Assembly: GCA_014904985.1 (NCBI GenBank)
Contig: MU129026.1
Coordinates: 69,141-133,028 of the forward strand
Origin: Hydnum rufescens UP504
Taxonomy: Eukaryota > Basidiomycota > Agaricomycetes > Cantharellales > Hydnaceae
Direction of reading: 5' to 3'
Length of the DNA stretch: 63,888 nt
Positions 21,596-30,391 of the stretch are shown piece after piece (position 1 is the stretch's first letter; each line of letters starts with the position of its first letter). Both the position numbers and the translations under genes were made by a program. The notes under the pieces are model-generated. The model was not told the DNA's origin. It made no database searches and was given only the letters and a program-made list of their open reading frames with translations.

Positions 21596-23115
21596 TGTCA
21601 GGGCGACACTGCCGTCAAAGCCACAAACAGAAAGAGGAAAGAGATTAATTAACCACAAGCTATTGCAGTGGGAATCCTGAGTATACACCACAACAAGGGA
21701 CACACAAGTCTTGCACCTATCGCAGTGGGAATCCTGAGAGATTGAAACTGGTGATCCCCCAACTGTGAAGGGCTATAAATACTATTTCCTGCACACAGCC
21801 TCCAGCCTTCCAGAGTCTTCTGCCATCTTCCATAACCTTCCGGATCCTCCTAGAATGCCAGCTCCACAGCCCATCAGTCAGCCTCCACAGCCACCATCAC
21901 TAAGCCTCACTAAGCTGACACAGCCATGTTATGAATCCTGTGCACACCTCCACATGGCTATGCCCCAACTTCCATATGTATCCCCCTTAGCATATGTACT
22001 TCCAAGGCAGTGTACACCTGGGTACTCCAAAGGTGTCCAAAGTGTCTCAAATGACTGTAATGATGTGGATGGAGTATGGATTGGGACAGGTGATGTGGAT
22101 TCAGGGACTGGGGGTAGAGGAGGAGGGGGGGAGTCTGGATTGGCAACTCCATGGACTCATGTGGGGAATGAGGGAATGACAGGTGCTGACAAGGGCACCA
22201 ATGCTGCCACTGGTTGACTACCCAGCCCATAGCCTGCTGGCCGAGGCCTGATAGAATGAGGGCAATAATAATAAGAGAAATGCCAATAATGCCAAGGATG
22301 ACAATAACCCCCGTAGTGAATGGAGGGAGAGAGAAAACAAGAGCATTTGAGGAAGTAGGTGCCATATGATAGAGTCGATGAAGAATGATACTCTGACAGG
22401 TAAGTCCTTAGGTGGAAGCAAATGTCAATTTGATCCTGACATTACCCCCCTTTTAGGACTCAGCGTCACGACAAGTTTCCCTTGAGTCCAGTCAAATAAG
22501 TATGCTGGGGGACCTCAGTAAAATTTTCGAAGCGGGTGAAAGGTAGGTATCCAGATAGCAGTGGCATACGATGTGGAGTTTGGATGGAGGCATGAGTCAT
22601 CCGGACTGTGGCACTCATCAGCTGAGCTGATGTCTCACATGCTTGCTCATATGTATCCCCTTAGCATATGTACTTCCAAGGCAGTGTACACCTGGGTACT
22701 CCAAAGGTGTCCAAAGTGTCTCAAATGACTGTAATGATGTGGATGGAGTATGGATTGGGACAGGTGATGTGGATTCAGGGACTGGGGGTAGAGGAGGAGG
22801 GGGGGAGTCTGGATTGGCAACTCCATGGACTCATGTGGGGAATGAGGGAATGACAGGTGCTGACAAGGGCACCAATGCTGCCACTGGTTGACTACCCAGC
22901 CCATAGCCTGCTGGCCGAGGCCTGATAGAATGAGGGCAATAATAATAAGAGAAATGCCAATAATGCCAAGGATGACAATAACCCCCGTAGTGAATGGAGG
23001 GAGAGAGAAAACAAGAGCATTTGAGGAAGTAGGTGCCATATGATAGAGTCGATGAAGAATGATACTCTGACAGGTAAGTCCTTAGGTGGAAGCAAATGTC
23101 AATTTGATCCTGACA
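21596..23115 (-). mobile_element. 3' LTR of a second Ty3/Gypsy element (contains a 674-bp tandem duplication)
   Basis: On the minus strand the LTR begins TGTCAGGATCAAATTG (23115 downward), directly after a polypurine tract, and ends GTCGCCCTGACA (21596), again TGTCAGG...CCTGACA. Removing the 674-bp duplication (see separate entry) leaves about 846 bp, a normal LTR size. The coding part (integrase and chromodomain) lies on its 5' side at 23117-23909. The other LTR is missing because element X and a hAT cut the Gypsy element off at 23909. Confidence 0.7.
22647..23039 (-). CDS. Small ORF with one membrane helix inside the Gypsy LTR
   Basis: A 130-codon ORF (a 135-codon version in the other duplicate at 21958-22365). 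Residues about 17-40 are strongly hydrophobic (TTGVIVILGIIGISLIIIAL), a convincing single membrane segment; the rest is Ser/His/Pro-rich. It lies wholly within the LTR, downstream of pol, so it is not in a usual env position. Whether it is expressed is unknown; LTR sequence can be open by chance. I give low weight to it being a real protein. Confidence 0.3.
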   Translation of the reverse strand: MAPTSSNALVFSLPPFTTGVIVILGIIGISLIIIALILSGLGQQAMGWVVNQWQHWCPCQHLSFPHSPHESMELPIQTPPLLLYPQSLNPHHLSQSILHPHHYSHLRHFGHLWSTQVYTALEVHMLRGYI

Positions 23116-23909
23116 TTACCCCCCTTTTAGGACTCAGCGTCACGACAAGTTTCCCTTGAGTCCAGTCAAATAAAGTATGCTGGGGGACCTCAGTAAAATT
23201 TTCGAAGCGGGTGAAAGGTAGGGTATCCCAGATAGCAGTGGCAATACGATGTGGGGAGTTTGGATGGAGGTGATGGAAGTCATCCAGGAGCTGTTTAGAG
23301 TTGCCAAGGTTCGATTCTGGTTCCCAACTGTTTTCCTCTGGGCCATAGCCTTTCCATTTAATGAGGTATTGCAGTTTTGTACGATAGAGACGACTGTCCA
23401 AAATTGTCTCAACCTCATATTCAGTGTCACCCTTTGCTGTAATGATCGGTTTGGGTACTGGGGGCTGATGTCGCTCAGGAATATGATCAGGTATGAATGG
23501 GCAGAGTTTGCTGACATGGAACACTGGGTGGACTCATTGGAAGTTCCGGGTGAGTTTTAGCCAATAGGCCGATGGCGAGATAACTTTGTCAATCGGGAAG
23601 GGTCCAAACCACTTGTCATCAAACTTCTTGGTAGGGCACGTCATTGTGATGTTGTCTGCATCAAGCCAAACTTTATCCCCTTTTTCATAACTGGGTGCAG
23701 TTTGGCGATGAGCATCATAGACGCATGCCATGTCATGTGCTGCTTGGTGAAGAGCAGACTTGGCCTCTTCCATGGCTTGCTTCATATGTTTCACAAACTC
23801 GTCAACAGCTTCCAGGCAGGTTTCCCGAGTAGGCTCTGTGCCCAGACGTGGGTGTTGGCCTGTATCAAGTTCAAAAGGAGAGTGTCGGTGTAGAAGATGC
23901 TTTATCGCT
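23099..23909 (-). pseudogene. Ty3/Gypsy integrase C-terminus plus chromodomain (chromovirus)
   Basis: Read on the minus strand from 23909. A frameshifted end of the integrase core (SPFELDTGQHPRLG) comes first, then the C-terminal GPY/F-like module (KVWLDADNI, KFDDKWFGPFPIDKV), an in-frame TGA at 23534-23536 where family members have a codon such as CGA, a short linker, then a chromodomain (YEVETILDSR, YLIKWKGYG, NSWEPESNL). Chromodomains steer integration to histone-marked chromatin. The ORF closes at 23099, within the LTR. Upstream pol is absent: the element is cut at 23909 by element X copy 3. Confidence 0.88.
23116..23128 (-). promoter_or_regulatory. Polypurine tract of the minus-strand Gypsy element
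   Basis: The minus strand reads AAAAGGGGGGTAA immediately before the TGTCAGG of the LTR. A purine tract abutting the 3' LTR is the standard plus-strand primer site of LTR retrotransposons. It overlaps the last codons of the chromodomain ORF, whose stop lies inside the LTR. Confidence 0.75.
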
Positions 23910-24217
23910 GTAAGCAAGAGAAAAAGGGGGAATCTCTGCCACAGTTCGCGATATGGAATCGAGAACGAAGAACGAGGGCCACCAAAATAATCCGAATGTT
24001 CAGGTCCGAGTGTAGGAGGGTCTTTAGGATAGAAGATAATCCGCTGTCAGCAGTAGTTGCCCAAGCAGATGAATAAAGGGGAAATTATGCCACAAATCCC
24101 ACACTCCATGGTCCTAGTCTTGTGGCCTTAGACAAAGTGTAGTAGTAGCAATGTCCTCAGATGGAATTCGCCCAGGAATCCAGCAGCAATACTTCAGTGC
24201 TTCAGACTGGGGAGGGG
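23909..24217 (-). repeat. Element 'X', copy 3 (truncated by hAT)
   Basis: Starts with TGTAAGC at 23909 inside the Gypsy integrase and matches the same end of copies 1 and 2 (shared blocks GATATGGAATCGAGAACGAA, AATCCGAATGTTCAGG, GACAAAGTGTAGTAG, CCAGCAGCAATAC). It stops at 24217 where the hAT element begins; the rest of X is not found on the far side of the hAT at 27622. Confidence 0.7.
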
Positions 24218-27200
24218 TAGTGTTGCCGCGACTTGCAAATTAAGTCGACTCAAGTCGCAAGTCGAGTCGCTCGGAGTCACGCCGAGTCGCTTCCAAGTCG
24301 AGTCGCTTCCGCGACTTGGAAGTCACAAGTCGAGTCACACAAGTCGGTCAAACCGACTCCAAGTCACTAGATATTCAGCATACTGTTACATACATACCTA
24401 AAGTAGTATGTTGTACTCTACTGGTATGCTGTGGTAAAAATGGACCTTGAGTGGTGTAGAACTGATTTACCAAGTACTGATGGTACCTGTTTTATGGTAC
24501 CCATTTTCTGGTACCCGTTTTCTCGTAACAAAAATTTTTCTGAAAATCCTGTTGCGCTCCTCCCTCTCTACTCTCATCTGGGTCTACTTGCGTGGTTACA
24601 CGGCAGAATATGGCAAAGCGCCCTAATAGCGAGATGCCACATGCTTCAAAACGGACAAGACCGATTACGATTGACCCTGCTTTAGCAGAAGACCAGGAGA
24701 CTTCTGGAACACAAGCACCAATGGCCACACCCCTCCGTCCTCATGGCACTCAAGTAGCCAGTCAAAGAACCCCTTTGGCTTATGTCCAAAAAGAGAAAAG
24801 AGTTCGCTCGGCTCATGACTTGAAATTTTTTTTCAAGGCATACCTTCTCAAGGACGGACGAGAGGGGATTGAGTGCCAGCTATGCAGGTATGTGTGAAAG
24901 TGTGTATGTCACTTAGAAACTAAGGGTGCACCATTCCCAGAGCAATTCACAGCCGAGAGTCTCAGCATGACTCCCTCCAGAATCGGATGTGGAGGTATGC
25001 CGGAAAATCCAGTAATACCACACTCCGTGGACACTTGGAGCGATATCATGCGGAGGAATATGTTAATGTATGCAAGGAAAAGAAGTGGACCATCGGTATT
25101 GCATCTCTCCGTGAAAAATATAATGAGCCAGGGGCTGTGACTTTGCCTCGTCGGACGGCATTCAGCATTGATGGCCTGGTTGGTCATCTCACTCAGTGGA
25201 TCGTGGCTGATGATCAGGTACGAGGCCATGTTCTCTCTTCTGCACTATCAGTTAGTACGTGCTAATGTGGGGTTCCCACGGTTTTTATAAGGCCATGAAC
25301 GTTATTGAATGTCCCGAGTTCCGAGCCCTTCTTCTGTACTTGCAAGAAAACCTAACCGACGATGATATTCCCGGGCGCACAAAGATTAGGTCATCTATTC
25401 TTAAAATGTGGCAAACAGAATTCCTGAAGCTTAAATCGGAGTTAGAAGTAAGAATTCATGGATTGGATGAAACCAGGGCCTTTGACTAATCATCTCTGCC
25501 CAAGGGATCCTTGGGGAAAGTGTCATTTACTGCTGACATATGGTCCGATAGTCGCCTCCGACCATTCCTTGCCATCACAGCCCACTGGATCCAGAGACTC
25601 AACAATGGATCTCTGTCCCTCCGAGCTGACCTGATAGCATTCCAGTACTTGCCAGGAAGTCACACCGGCAAAGCTATATGTCAGGCAGTGATTGAAGTCC
25701 TCGACCGTGTCAATTTGATTCCCAAGGTATGGCAATATTGACTATTAGAATACTCTGGACTGATATCATCAAACTGGTGGCTTATAGGTTGGCTGGTGGA
25801 CACTAGATAATGCCACTAATAATGATACATTCATGTCCGAACTCGAGAAGAGATTGAAATCCAAGGGCGTTCCATTCTTACGTAATGAAAATCGAGTCTG
25901 GTGAGTGAAATTCCTACCCATATCCAGAGCACTTTACTCAGCAGCTAGGTCTAACAGGTGCTTTGCGCATGTAATAAATATTGCTGTACAGCATGTCCTT
26001 GCAGAATTTAAAACAGCGCCAACAGGGGACCCCATTGGCCCTGTACGCACCTTGGTCAACACCCTTCGCTCCTCTGGGGATCACCGAGCGGCATTTTTGG
26101 ATACTATATGCAACGGTAATGAGAAGGGCGAGTTTGACCCACTAATAAATGAGCTGGAACTCCTTCGGGATGTGGATACAAGATGGGACTCAGTCCATAG
26201 CATGCTGGATAGAGCAATCCCTGCGCGCCCTGTGAGTGACATTTGTCTTTTGCTTCTTCCCATGAGGGATAACCCAATATTTATTTTCCTAAAGGCTATA
26301 GATGAAACTCTTCGGCGAAAATTATTCCGAGATGTACAAGACAAGGCATTGAGTGATATGCAATGGGTAATGGCTGGGAAAGTGCGGGAAATACTCTCGG
26401 TAACTGAAACCTGACATTTGGCGCAAGTGATTCTAACTATCCCTATCCCTCAAGTTTCCGCACTCGGTCCAACAAATTATGTCAGCCGAAGCGAATCCTG
26501 TGCTTAGTGGAGCTCTCGCTGCTTTTCAATCACTTCAGGACCGATGGGAACGATATGCACTCGCCAATCCTGATGTCTCGCCATATGTTTTAGTAGGGAT
26601 GGAGTGGCTGAATAAATACCATGAGGCTGCTGGAAGAACTCCGGCATATGTAATCGCTATGGGCATGTCGATTTTCTCTTTGCACTCCGAGATCTTGCTT
26701 ATGTTAAATCTCTTAGTGCTCAATCCGTGTATCAAGTTGTCGTTTATCTCTAAGCACTGGGATCCCATGGAGGTGGAAAAGGCAACGGAATGGATTAAAG
26801 ACGAGGTTCGTTCTTTATTGACTTGATACTTATCACATGAAAGCCAATATATACAGATGGAGCACTACAAATCCACGACACCTCGGCAACAAGTTGCTCC
26901 TACAAAACCGTACTCCGATGCTGCCCGTATCATGCTCGGACTCATAGATTCAGACGATCCAATAGATGAGGTAAAAAGTGTCGAGGAGGAATTTCGACAA
27001 TATCTGGACACCGGTAAGGCGCATCCAGATATGAAGGCCCTGCTGTACTGGCAGGTATGTCCTTATTTTTTGTGGTCCACCAAGAAGTGTTAACACTATA
27101 TATCTAGGAGCATGAGGACACATACCCGACGTTATTTCGTATGGCAATGGATTATTTGCCGATCCAGGCATCTTCAGTCCCATGCAAGCGAGTTTTTTCT

Positions 27201-27621
27201 TCAAGCTCCGAGACAATAACGAAGCGGCGCAGTCGTCTCAAACCCGAAATTATGGAGGCCCTTCAGACGTTAAAGTTTATGTTGAAAAAGAAGTGCCTGG
27301 ACTTCACGGATGGTTGGGTAACTGACCTCACGGAAATGCAGGTGGAGGAGGAGACCTATCAATTTGCACTCGACAATATTTTGGATTCTGGGGATGTCAA
27401 TTACAATGATATCTTGGAAAAGGCTGGTCTATTTGACAATTAATGAAAGTTTCTGTAATACATGGCCATACGGGAGGTACCGGCAGTTCAAGTCGACTCA
27501 AGTCGACTCTTGCGACTCGACTACGACTTGGAAGTCGTACGAAGTCACAAGTCGTTCCAAGTCGCCGGAAGTCGCCGAAAGTCGAGTCGTAGTCGCGCCG
27601 AGTCGAGTCGCGGCAACACTA
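24218..27621 (+). mobile_element. hAT-superfamily DNA transposon, copy 1 (3.4 kb)
   Basis: Terminal inverted repeats are TAGTGTTGCCGCGACT at 24218 and its complement ending at 27621. Subterminal regions at both ends are packed with AAGTCGACTC/AAGTCGAGTCGC-type repeats, the usual hAT subterminal binding arrays. A full multi-exon transposase lies between. The left 8-bp flank (GGGAGGGG) and right flank (GGAAGCAG) differ, so this copy lacks a target duplication. The right flank equals the left flank of the truncated copy at 61038, pointing to recombination or a misjoin between copies. Confidence 0.9.
24610..27443 (+). CDS. hAT transposase with BED zinc finger and C-terminal dimerisation domain
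   Basis: Start taken at ATG 24610. The first intron, 24888-24940, splices CxxC (IECQLCR) to ...HLERYH, completing a BED-type C2H2 finger that would bind the TIRs. Further introns lie near 25216-25290, 25449-25504, 25726-25788, 25900-25958 and 27055-27107. The catalytic fold shows FTADIWSDS and WTLDNATNND (acidic residues) and CFAHVINIAVQ (the conserved CxxH of hAT enzymes). The C-terminus has the dimerisation signature (YLPIQASSVPCKRVFSSS, TKRRSRLKPEIMEALQ) and stops at 27443. All recognised blocks read without internal stop if the introns are accepted, so this copy may be functional. Confidence 0.85.
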
Positions 27622-27666
27622 GGAAGCAGACGTCACGCTCCGCGTGACGTCTGCCTGGGGAGACTA
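27622..27666. mobile_element. Right end of a TIR element whose left part lies at 60030-61037
   Basis: The sequence ends TGCCTGGGGAGACTA at 27666, the inverted complement of TAGTCTCCCTAGGCA at 60030. Both ends carry the same hairpin, GCAGACGTCACG/CGTGACGTCTGC around a CTCCG loop (27626-27654; 60043-60071). It is followed by AGTATGTG (27667-27674), the same octamer that precedes the left end at 60022-60029. The two pieces therefore behave as one element with an 8-bp target duplication, split by the hAT insertion and by 33 kb. Confidence 0.75.
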
Positions 27667-28366
27667 AGTATGTGGCAATTTCCTTCCGGACGCGTCTCGA
27701 TACTGTACTCCCAGAGTCCTGAATCCCCATCCCCGCTTGCAACCTCGTTACTGTATCCTCACGTAGTTAGGTACAGTAAACCGCTCTCGGCGCCTTCCGC
27801 GCCTACGCGGGATACAAATCAGATTCTCTCTCTCTCTCCCAGAGTCCTGAATCTTCTACTTGGTTCACCACGAAACTCTGTAGCTGTCCCTCTAGCAGTG
27901 GATTGAATCGCGTTTTCTCCATGGCTTCCTCTCACTCGCTCATCCACCTCTCCAGCCGTTTCTCAAAATGTGCCCGGTGCTTTGGCCTGAAAGGTGCCAA
28001 GGCCCTCATGGATAGTTCAGGCCAGAAAACTCACTTCTGAAGCGCTCTGTCTTGTCGAAAAGATACTCCTAGAGGGAAAGAGGAGTGGTCTGGATCTCCC
28101 GAAGAGACCCCTGAGCAATTGAAAATCGTACGCTCTCACCCAATCCCAACTATACTCTAACCGTGTAAATTATCCAAAGCTCAAGGAAGATCTTTCTAAA
28201 ACTCGCTCTGTTCTCTATCAGCGTCACTTCTAGCCCACTGTTCTCACATCTTGACTTGCATTCGGGCAGAAAATTTTCAACGAGGGCAAGAACTATCTCA
28301 TTCACTCGACAGTGAGATCTCAAGAGCAGCTTGTCTCGTCGGTGTTCTTGATGACATCCCTGTAAT

Positions 28367-29432
28367 GGCTACAACAAGTGGACTGTGGAGGATGGCACCA
28401 AGCTCTTCGTCGTCACTTTCAAAACACCCGACATTCCTACACATATCATTTTAATTGCTCATGGCAATGTCTTTCTCGACGTTGCACGACTCTTATTAAG
28501 CAACCGATTGCCTCTTGATATACGTGTGGAAGTTATAGACTAGCTCGGGTCTTGGTCCATTCGGCATATCGATGTCGTCCCAAGACGGGGGTCGTCCCAA
28601 GTTTCCTTCACAGCCACAGAGCTTCGCAAACTGCTTAATTTGCCTGTGGCTCCGATGGACCTCATCCTATCCTCCGTCCTCGCCAATTCTATCAACAATC
28701 CCAAATTCTCGCAGAAGATCCACCTCAAGGTACACCAACACGATTTCTATTCAATTTCTCCGATCACCGTGATCTTCCTCGCCCCCGATCGTGCCATTGT
28801 GCATGATATCAATACGCTGGGTGAGCGTGATCGAGTACGGAGGATAGGCAAGAGCGAGACACAAAGAACGGAGTCGATCGTCACGTCGTTGGGATACCGA
28901 TCGGATTATTTTGTGTCTCCTGATTCCGTCACCACCTCGCTCTTCACACGAGAAGGATTACAGACGGATCATATGATCCCTCCGGCGCCCGCGCGCGAAA
29001 TGTCTCTGGGAGAGTGCACGGCGTATCTGGTGGGCTTTTCCGAAGTATCTACACCTCATGTTGGGCGGCGAATTGGGCACCTAGCGTGCTGGCCAGCGCA
29101 ATATATGACGCACACTCCGTTCAAGAGACGCTTGTCGCAGATTGCTTTTCCAGTGAGGCGGGGGCCTGTGGCTGTTGGCAATCCGGGCGTGCCTATGCAC
29201 AGGTGCAAACTTCGTTAGACTCGGACGATACAGGGATGCCTAGTTTCTTGTGGGAGGCATCTATGGAAAGAGGGACGAGGATTGGACACTGCGAACAGTG
29301 GAAGATCATCGACGAGGTGAAAGGATCGGGAAGGAAAGGGAACGCATGGGTTGGGATGATGTACATGAATTCGGCTGGGCGTACACTGATGATCTCAAGC
29401 CCGACACTAGGTTCAAATCCCCCGTGACGTAA
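28367..29432 (+). pseudogene. Unknown conserved family, block A1 copy
   Basis: One frame reads from about 28367 (KWTVEDGTKLFVVTFKTPD, then HIILIAHGNVFLDVARLLL) through a TAG at 28541-28543 and on to 29218 (SLGYRSDYFVSPDSV, SLGECTAYLVGFSEV). A last block at about 29250-29432 in another frame ends DVHEFGWAYTDDLKPDTRF. The A2 copy (46570-47700) has a stop at the same place (TAA 46746-46748), while the related D copies read through that codon (GGG or CGG). So block A descends from an already truncated ancestor. The function is unknown. Confidence 0.5.
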
Positions 29433-29989
29433 AATGATCCTAATTGGCCACCCACCTGAGATGTCGGCGAACGTAGGTAAGGCTTGCGTTGGTTCTGGGG
29501 CGGATGGATGGGATGGGATGGACTCGAGGATTGGTTTGTATTGATGGGGAATTTGCGTCACATAAAGCTAAGCTACGGGGAAGCCACTAGCTCTCCAGCA
29601 TCTAGTGTTTCTCATTAGGCACCCCATTGGCCCTCTATCCAACTATCCTCAAGTTGGGTCGAAGGCATTGCGGTTGATTCTCACCAAGGATGGGGCTGGC
29701 TGCGACCAGGATTCGTCTTTCTGACTTATTGTCTAGGACTGAATAATAATGTGATGTGTCTTGCGTCTTGAGCAGTGCATGATGTTCTCACAAATCAGAA
29801 AAGAACTCAAAAATCACGCCTTATTACCTTGTTCTTATGACAAGGGATGAGACATGGATTGAACAATTGATAGTTGTTCAGTTTCAGAGCTGCCTGCATC
29901 CACACGTACAGTAAATCGCGTCGTCTCGGAGAATTGATGATATTTCCTGTACGTTGCACACAACTTTCCCGTACAATGCCAAAAAAAAA

Positions 29990-30191
29990 GAAAATTGGAA
30001 TCACGCCTGCTCGGCCACAAGGAGGTTGCGCCGCTCCGGCTTGGGCTTCGTTTCTCCCGCCCTGGAATGTTTTCGCCGGCGTTCTTCATTGACTCCTTGC
30101 CCATCCACCATCGTCTGCTTGAGTTTAGCTCTGTTGTAAATGGATTTCGGCAGATGTCAGCGTCTAAAACGAACAAGATGAGTGGAGACAC
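29990..30191 (-). CDS. Conserved basic C-terminal exon, unknown gene (A1; partner 48216-48425)
   Basis: On the minus strand a frame reading NRAKLKQTMVDGQGV, then a basic tail (ERRRKHSRAGETKPK) and stop near 30013. The A2 copy keeps the same frame with a 3-bp in-frame deletion and the same stop context, which supports coding. It lies just downstream of the TPR gene on the same strand and could be that gene's last exon after an intron ending ...TTCGTTTTAG, or a separate gene. Confidence 0.4.
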
Positions 30192-30391
30192 TGCAGCCTC
30201 CCCTCAGTAACCACCAATACCTTTTGACTAGTATTTCCTCACATGTACATCAGGCGCCAGTATTAGTTATTTTAGCGTGTGACAAATGCTTAAGGCCTCC
30301 TGGTTTGCCTTTAGGGCCTCTTCATCATGGCGAAATGTTGAGAGATCAATAGGGAGGTTAAGAGAATGAGCAAGGTCCAGAATACATTAGA

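Larger units (their letters stand above)
21978..23325. repeat. Tandem duplication of 674 bp with an indel-rich first copy end
   Basis: Sequence from about 21978 recurs at about 22652 (compare TGTACTTCCAAGGCAGTG at 21998 and 22672). The copies are almost identical for about 490 bp. The distal part of copy 1 (22485-22600) then differs from copy 2 (23160-23275) chiefly by missing single bases in short homopolymers (AAATAAG versus AAATAAAG; GGTAGGTATCC versus GGTAGGGTATCCC). That pattern is typical of unpolished long reads, so an assembly artefact is likelier than a biological duplication. Confidence 0.8.

Noticed and set aside
21765..22217. 150-codon plus-strand ORF in the Gypsy LTR
   Set aside because: It crosses LTR sequence and the Gly-rich second half is the antisense of the minus-strand frame; no support as a gene.
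23900..24217. Element X copy 3 as the 5' LTR of the minus-strand Gypsy element
   Set aside because: It sits inside the integrase frame rather than before gag, and its sequence differs from the LTR at 21596-23115.
24218..24370. AAGTCGAGTC repeats as a CRISPR array or microsatellite
   Set aside because: They are irregular, lie in both orientations and at both hAT ends; they are hAT subterminal repeats.
27622..27666. Hairpin read as a transcription terminator or attachment site
   Set aside because: The same hairpin occurs at both ends of a TIR element with an 8-bp target duplication, so it is better explained as transposon termini.
27709..27853. TCCCAGAGTCCTGAATC direct repeats as a SINE target duplication
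   Set aside because: Block A2 lacks both copies, not just one, and the insert has no RNA polymerase III boxes or A-tail that I can see.
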